From Actinomycetes bacterium (GTDB lineage: Bacteria > Actinomycetota > Actinomycetes > Actinomycetales > Cellulomonadaceae), in assembly GCA_023412515.1 (NCBI GenBank), contig JAEYNO010000099.1, positions 1 to 9,055 on the forward strand: DNA of 9,055 bases. Reading direction: 5' to 3'. This document shows, in pieces, positions 6,430 through 9,055 of this stretch (position 1 is the stretch's first letter; every line of letters begins with the position of its first letter). The notes under the pieces were generated by a model, which saw nothing but the letters and a program-made list of their open reading frames with translations, ran no database searches and had not been told where the DNA came from. The position numbers were made by a program, and so were the translations under genes.

Positions 6430-6977
6430 GGAGCGAACCTACCCGTTGCTGCCGACGAAGCAAGCCCTGAAACGGGTCCCTTCCAGACTGCGACAGGTCG
6501 ACCTGAAGATCGTTCCGGCTGAACAGGCGCCGCGCCCGACACGAGGGACGCGAAGATTTCGCGAAGCCCGGCCTCTTCGATCGAGACCGCCGCCTCGGCA
6601 GGAGCCATCCAGCGACGGATTACCTTCACGTCGTTCGGCCAGCTGACCAAGGTGCCCCAGACATGGAGCCCATGGACCGTCACCTCGACCGCCTTGCGGC
6701 TGCCGCATGGCAGGATTCTCGGCGCCACGTATCGGCCGAGCGGTTCTGAACCGGTTCTTCCCGTGATGCCAGCCTCCTGGAATGCCGCGCGGTCGGCCGA
6801 CTGCAGACCGGTTCTCGTGCCGGAACAGCGGGCTGCCGGAACGCGCCAGCTTCCACCTCTCCGCGGGCGCAGGAGCATGACTTCGAGATTCCCGTCGCAG
6901 TTCATGCGCCACGGGAGCGCTGCGTGTTCCTTCAGGATGTCGCCGGAAGCTGAATTGTTGTTGAGCGACTGCATCAT
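6423..6977 (-). CDS. Nudix-fold protein with degenerate catalytic box
   Basis: A 184-residue protein resembling the rhizobial Nudix hydrolases that read AALPWR...LITSR...WVIPKGW. Here the equivalents are HAALPWR (18-24), LEVMLLRPRRGGSWRVPA (31-48) and RAAFQEAGITG (63-73). A canonical Nudix box ends REUxEExGU; this one reads R63-A64-A65-F66-Q67-E68-A69-G70-I71, losing two of the glutamates needed to bind catalytic metal, and the box-opening Gly is Ala49. Hydrolysis of nucleoside or inositol pyrophosphates is therefore doubtful; it may bind ligand without cleaving or be decaying. Later landmarks VWGTLVSWP (106-114) and RRWMAPAEA (121-129) fit the family. The family usually ends near residue 145, so about 40 residues are an unrelated tail. 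The start ATGATG at 6977/6974 has GGGGG about 7 nt upstream. Confidence 0.72.
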   Translation of the reverse strand: MMQSLNNNSASGDILKEHAALPWRMNCDGNLEVMLLRPRRGGSWRVPAARCSGTRTGLQSADRAAFQEAGITGRTGSEPLGRYVAPRILPCGSRKAVEVTVHGLHVWGTLVSWPNDVKVIRRWMAPAEAAVSIEEAGLREIFASLVSGAAPVQPERSSGRPVAVWKGPVSGLASSAATGRFAPC

Positions 6978-7159
6978 GATCGCGCCCCCATCTCCGACAA
7001 GATCACGCGCGGAAGCAAAGGGATCCGGAACGGACCCGCGGAGCTATGGGCGGGCGGAGACAGGCACCAGGGACAGCGGCTGGCGGACAGGGGTAGATGG
7101 CGGTTGCAGGGACGGCATATCAGCCGTGAACGGGGGGCTCTCATCGGACGCTCCATCGA

Positions 7160-7178
7160 TGCGGCGCTCGGCGCCGCA
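7160..7178. repeat. 8-bp-stem perfect hairpin, 3-nt loop
   Basis: TGCGGCGC (7160-7167) and GCGCCGCA (7171-7178) flank a TCG loop. The stem is strong, but no T-run follows on either strand, so it is not a typical intrinsic terminator. It lies about 180 bp upstream of the Nudix start and could be part of its leader or a protein-binding palindrome. Confidence 0.4.
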
Positions 7179-7207
7179 GGATCAGACCGCAGGTTTCGTA
7201 GAGATTT

Positions 7208-7257
7208 CCCGGAGCAGGATCAGGTGCGGAAATCGGGGTGAGGAAGCCTGCTCCGGG
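7208..7257. repeat. 11-bp perfect inverted repeat, 28-nt loop
   Basis: CCCGGAGCAGG at 7208-7218 is the exact reverse complement of CCTGCTCCGGG at 7247-7257. An 11-bp GC-rich match over a 50-nt span is unlikely to form by chance at this spacing, though I computed no statistic. It would form a long hairpin in RNA from either strand, or act as a two-site operator. On the - strand an extended -10-like TGCTATAT lies upstream at about 7323-7330. Confidence 0.4.
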
Positions 7258-7606
7258 GGCGGATGCGACCGTTCCCGGCAAGCCTCGAAACCTTGATGAA
7301 AGTCTCCATGCACATGCCGCCGATATAGCAGTTCGCAGCCTTTTTTGCGAGGCGACCTTATGTCGCCCGGCCAACGGCCATTTACTGCAAAGACGGTTTG
7401 ACATCGCCTGCATCCTGGCCAAGATGCGACGGTGATTACTTTCTCCGAAATGCGGCTTCCTTTCCGGAAGCGTCCGAAAAACGGCATCTAGCCCTGGCTC
7501 GTGCAGCCTCGGGCGGCGGGCCAGGGACATTCCTTTCATATCATGGATCAACCGCGCCGCGAGCTGCCATGCAGCCGTGCGCGGCGCCGTCAGGAAGGAA
7601 GCCGTC

Positions 7607-7729
7607 ATGGCAAAACGGAAGGGCAACAAGGAAGCTCGCAAGCCCAAGCAGCAGAATGCGGAGAAGACCGGAACCGGTTCCGTGTCGGAGCTCATGGTGC
7701 GAGCGACGATGCCGGGCAAGCGGCGATAG
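7607..7729 (+). CDS. Small lysine-rich protein, 40 residues
   Basis: ATG at 7607 to TAG at 7727 encodes a 40-residue, strongly basic protein beginning MAKRKGNKEARKPKQQ and ending MPGKRR. The NKEARKPK motif near the N-terminus recalls short hypothetical proteins I associate with Rhizobiales genomes; this is recollection, not a search. An excellent ribosome binding site, AGGAAGG at 7592-7598, lies 8 nt upstream, and a perfect hairpin begins 3 bp after the stop. There are no cysteines, membrane segment or signal peptide. The composition suggests a disordered nucleic-acid- or ribosome-associated protein, but the function is unknown. It converges on the small membrane peptide gene at 7781-7855. 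Confidence 0.72.
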   Translation: MAKRKGNKEARKPKQQNAEKTGTGSVSELMVRATMPGKRR

Positions 7730-7732
7730 GAA

Positions 7733-7770
7733 AAGCCCTGCACGCGGATAATTCTCCGCGTGCAGGGCTT
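7733..7770. terminator. Intrinsic terminator with perfect 16-bp stem, shared by convergent small genes
   Basis: Bases 7733-7748 (AAGCCCTGCACGCGGA) pair perfectly with 7755-7770 across the loop TAATTC. Read on the - strand the stem is followed by TTTTCC (the first two Ts belong to the stem), giving the better terminator in that direction, for the peptide and DUF1127 transcript. For the + strand gene, whose stop is 3 bp away, the stem is followed by only two Ts, so that direction is weaker. It is the strongest stem-loop in the window. Confidence 0.85.
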
Positions 7771-7780
7771 GGTATGACGG

Positions 7781-7855
7781 TCAGAGAACCGCGAACGCGA
7801 TGAGCATCAGCCCAATCGTGCCACACGCGATTATGACCTTGGTCGTCATGTCCAC
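7781..7855 (-). CDS. Very small hydrophobic membrane peptide, 24 residues
   Basis: GTG at 7855 to TGA at 7781 encodes MDMTTKVIIACGTIGLMLIAFAVL: a short polar start with one Lys, then about 18 hydrophobic residues that would span a membrane once, ending with Leu at the C-terminus. GGAG at 7864-7867 is 8 nt before the GTG; the in-frame ATG at 7849 (22 residues) is 14 nt away, so GTG is preferred. It follows the DUF1127 gene by 43 bp on the same strand, and the shared terminator starts 11 bp beyond its stop. Start signal, membrane-helix composition and terminator placement together support a real gene. Function is unknown; single-helix peptides of this size often act as partners of larger membrane proteins. 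Confidence 0.6.
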   Translation of the reverse strand: MDMTTKVIIACGTIGLMLIAFAVL

Positions 7856-7885
7856 TTGGCGATCTCCATTCAAGCGAATGCCTTG

Positions 7886-7899
7886 GCCGGGATCCCGGC
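7886..7899. repeat. 14-bp perfect palindrome at the DUF1127 stop codon
   Basis: GCCGGGATCCCGGC is its own reverse complement. It overlaps the first base of the DUF1127 TAG (7899-7901) and lies before the hydrophobic peptide gene. In RNA it would form a 5-bp stem with a GATC loop. It may adjust the ratio of the two products by stabilising or pausing the transcript, or be coincidental. Confidence 0.35.
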
Positions 7900-8087
7900 T
7901 ACTTGTCCCGGAAGAGTCCTTCGACCGCGCGCGGGATGTCGTTGCGCGAAAGGCCGATGTCCCAGAGTTCCCTGTCGTCCAGGGCCTGAAGCTGGTCCAT
8001 CGCCTTGCGCCTCTGCCACCGCCCGAACCCACGGACGATCATCCGCGCGAAAGCGGACCGCGGGCGAGGATTGTTATGATCAGACAT
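7899..8087 (-). CDS. DUF1127-domain small protein
   Basis: A 62-residue basic protein with the DUF1127 signature at about residues 26-57: RRKAMDQLQALDDRELWDIGLSRNDIPRAVEG. This has the family's 'LxxLxDRELxDIGxxRxDI' pattern. Such short Arg-rich proteins are abundant in alphaproteobacteria, and studied members affect RNA turnover and phosphate- or stress-related physiology; the role of this copy is not evident. The N-terminal 25 residues are polar and basic (RPRSAFARMIVRGFGRWQ). The ATG at 8087 has GGAG 6 nt upstream. It is followed by the hydrophobic peptide gene, probably on the same transcript, ending at the 7733-7770 terminator. The 5' region up to 8292 should hold its promoter, but no clear consensus is visible. 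Confidence 0.88.
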   Translation of the reverse strand: MSDHNNPRPRSAFARMIVRGFGRWQRRKAMDQLQALDDRELWDIGLSRNDIPRAVEGLFRDK

Positions 8088-8211
8088 GTCAGTCTCCGAA
8101 AATGACCGGGCCGCAAGCCGCGTCGCGACTTGCCCGGAAGCTGGAAGTCAGGCGTGCGGAAACACCGCCACGGAGCGGACGCGATGCGCACTGCCTGCGT
8201 TGACGTCGGCT

Positions 8212-8246
8212 ACCCCGGAGACCGCCGGACAGCTGGTCCCCGGGGT
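8212..8246 (-). terminator. Weak candidate hairpin downstream of the transporter gene
   Basis: On the - strand ACCCCGGGGA (8246-8237) can pair with TCTCCGGGGT (8221-8212) through ten pairs including one G-U, with a 15-nt loop. It lies about 46 nt after the transporter stop. No T-run follows, and CCCCGGGG is itself palindromic, so this may be only a GC-rich palindrome. The rest of 8088-8292 shows no gene I can support. Confidence 0.3.
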
Positions 8247-8292
8247 CAATGCCGGATCAGCAATGCTCCTGACCGGGAGTGAAGCGGGCGGC

Positions 8293-9039
8293 TCATGCGA
8301 AGGCCCGCCAGAAGAAGAGGACGCTCATCGAGGCCCCGACAGCGATCACGATCATCCGCACAACTGACGCAGGCAGCGCCCTTGCGACGGGTGCCCCCGC
8401 ATATCCGCCGACGGTGGCAGCGACCATCATGAGGACTGCCTGCGGCCACGCGACGATCCCGGCCGCCGCGAAGGTGGCGACGGATATCCCGGACAGCACG
8501 AAAGACAGCGCGTTCTTGAGACCGTTCATCGCGTTGAGGTTGCGCATGCCCCACAGCGAGAACAGCGCCAGCAGCACGATGCCAAGGCCACCATTAAAGT
8601 AGCCGCCGTACACGGAGACGAGCAGCGTTCCCAAGGCACCCTCCGGCTTGCCGACGCTTCGGCGGCTCGCCCACGCCTGGATGCGAGGGCCGAAGGCAAA
8701 GGCAAGGGTGGCCGCCGCGAGAAGGAAGGGGACGACAATGGAGAAGGCCTCGTTGGAAGAGACGAGGAGCAGCAGCGAGCCACCAAGGCCTCCGATGGCG
8801 GTGAAGGCGACGATCCTTGCGAGCCGCCTCCTGTCGAAGGCGGCGATCTCCTTGCGGAATCCCAGCGCGCCTCCGAGGTAGCCGGGAAACACGGCGACGG
8901 CGCTGGTTGCGTTTGCGGCGACCGGAGACACGCCCGTGTAGACCAGCGCCGGGAACGTCAGGAACGTGCCGCCGCCCGCCACCGTGTTCAGCATGCCGGC
9001 GAAGAAGGCCGCCGCGGCCAGGACGAGATAGTCGGACAT
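8293..9039 (-). CDS. TSUP-family (TauE/SafE-type) membrane transporter
   Basis: An inner-membrane protein of 248 residues, the usual length for the family, with about seven or eight hydrophobic segments. The two internal repeats are visible. The first has GMLNTVAGGGTFLTFPALV (15-33) and ANATSAVAVFPGYLGG (42-57); the second has VSVYGGYFNGGLGIVLL (141-157) and NLNAMNGLKNALSF (167-180). TSUP proteins move organic or sulfur-containing anions such as sulfite, sulfoacetate or related compounds, usually outward; substrate cannot be predicted from sequence. The ATG at 9039 has AGGAG with GGAG 6 nt upstream. No sulfur-metabolism gene is visible nearby, and the gene appears to be its own unit, separated from DUF1127 by about 205 bp. 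Upstream sequence lies outside the window. Confidence 0.92.
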   Translation of the reverse strand: MSDYLVLAAAAFFAGMLNTVAGGGTFLTFPALVYTGVSPVAANATSAVAVFPGYLGGALGFRKEIAAFDRRRLARIVAFTAIGGLGGSLLLLVSSNEAFSIVVPFLLAAATLAFAFGPRIQAWASRRSVGKPEGALGTLLVSVYGGYFNGGLGIVLLALFSLWGMRNLNAMNGLKNALSFVLSGISVATFAAAGIVAWPQAVLMMVAATVGGYAGAPVARALPASVVRMIVIAVGASMSVLFFWRAFA

Positions 9040-9055
9040 GGGTTTCTCCTGCGCC

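Larger units (their letters stand above)
6978..7606. other. 629-bp stretch without a convincing gene
   Basis: Several frames stay open here, but none shows a recognisable domain, a consistent third-position GC bias or a good ribosome binding site. I treat them as chance openings in GC-rich DNA. The stretch holds perfect inverted repeats at 7160-7178 and 7208-7257, a smaller one at 7351-7367 (GGCGAC/GTCGCC, 5-nt loop) and one at 7455-7471 (GCTTCC/GGAAGC, 5-nt loop). There is also a 10-bp direct repeat GCAGGATCAG at 7176-7185 and 7214-7223. It should contain the promoter of the Nudix gene (leftward) and of the small gene at 7607 (rightward), but I see no strong consensus for either. Confidence 0.5.

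Noticed and set aside
6652..7296. 214-codon + strand frame antisense to the Nudix gene
   Set aside because: No domain or ribosome binding site; the - strand carries recognisable Nudix-fold landmarks.
7220..7315. 31-codon frame on the - strand (starts MCMETFIKVSRL)
   Set aside because: No ribosome binding site and no recognised similarity; it overlaps the large inverted repeat, which better explains the sequence.
7398..7426. TTGACA -35-like hexamer on the + strand as a promoter for the 7607 gene
   Set aside because: The hexamer 17 bp downstream is AAGATG, a poor -10, and it lies about 200 bp from the gene start.
7141..7743. 200-codon open frame on the - strand across the intergenic stretch and the small lysine-rich gene
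   Set aside because: Irregular third-position GC, no domain, overlaps a well-supported small gene and the terminator.
1..9055. CRISPR array, tRNA/rRNA, insertion sequence, integrase or prophage signature
   Set aside because: No regularly spaced repeats, cloverleaf or rRNA-like stretches, transposase/integrase motifs or flanking terminal repeats were seen on either strand.

Overview
The window is GC-rich and dense with genes. Its gene families point to an alphaproteobacterium, most likely of the Hyphomicrobiales (rhizobia-like). The main pointers are a carboxynorspermidine-type polyamine pathway, an EIIA-Ntr-like protein, a DUF1127 protein, a short lysine-rich protein of a kind I associate with Rhizobiales, and strong GC bias at third codon positions. 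This placement is inference from families, not a database match.

Positions 1-2469 (+ strand) hold the 3' end of an alanine racemase gene, a complete glutamate dehydrogenase gene and a uroporphyrinogen-III synthase (hemD-like) gene. They are closely spaced and could be one transcript serving amino-acid and tetrapyrrole metabolism. The 47-bp gap at 2470-2516, between convergent genes, contains a strong imperfect hairpin.

Positions 2517-6241 (- strand) form an apparent operon, in transcription order: PTS IIA (EIIA-Ntr-like), an unrecognised protein with a possible MerR-like N-terminal DNA-binding region, carboxynorspermidine decarboxylase (nspC), and carboxynorspermidine synthase/dehydrogenase (saccharopine-dehydrogenase fold). 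The first three genes are joined by stop/start overlaps and the fourth follows after 37 bp (34-40 bp depending on starts). The last two enzymes build a triamine from aspartate semialdehyde and a diamine. The IIA and HTH-like genes suggest phosphorelay or transcriptional control of that pathway, which is a hypothesis.

Positions 6242-8292 are sparser. They contain a Nudix-fold gene with an eroded catalytic box (- strand), a possible 20-codon ORF with a hairpin between it and the IIA gene, and about 630 bp without a convincing gene but with perfect inverted repeats. Then come two genes shorter than normal annotation cut-offs: a 40-residue lysine-rich protein (+) and a 24-residue hydrophobic peptide (-). 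These face each other across a perfect 16-bp-stem terminator. A DUF1127 gene lies just upstream of the hydrophobic peptide. The window closes with a complete TSUP (TauE/SafE-type) membrane transporter gene on the - strand (8293-9039).

I saw no tRNA, rRNA, CRISPR array, insertion sequence or integrase. The least explained parts are the IIA/HTH/polyamine gene linkage, the HTH-like protein, the degenerate Nudix protein and the small-gene cluster at 7607-8087.
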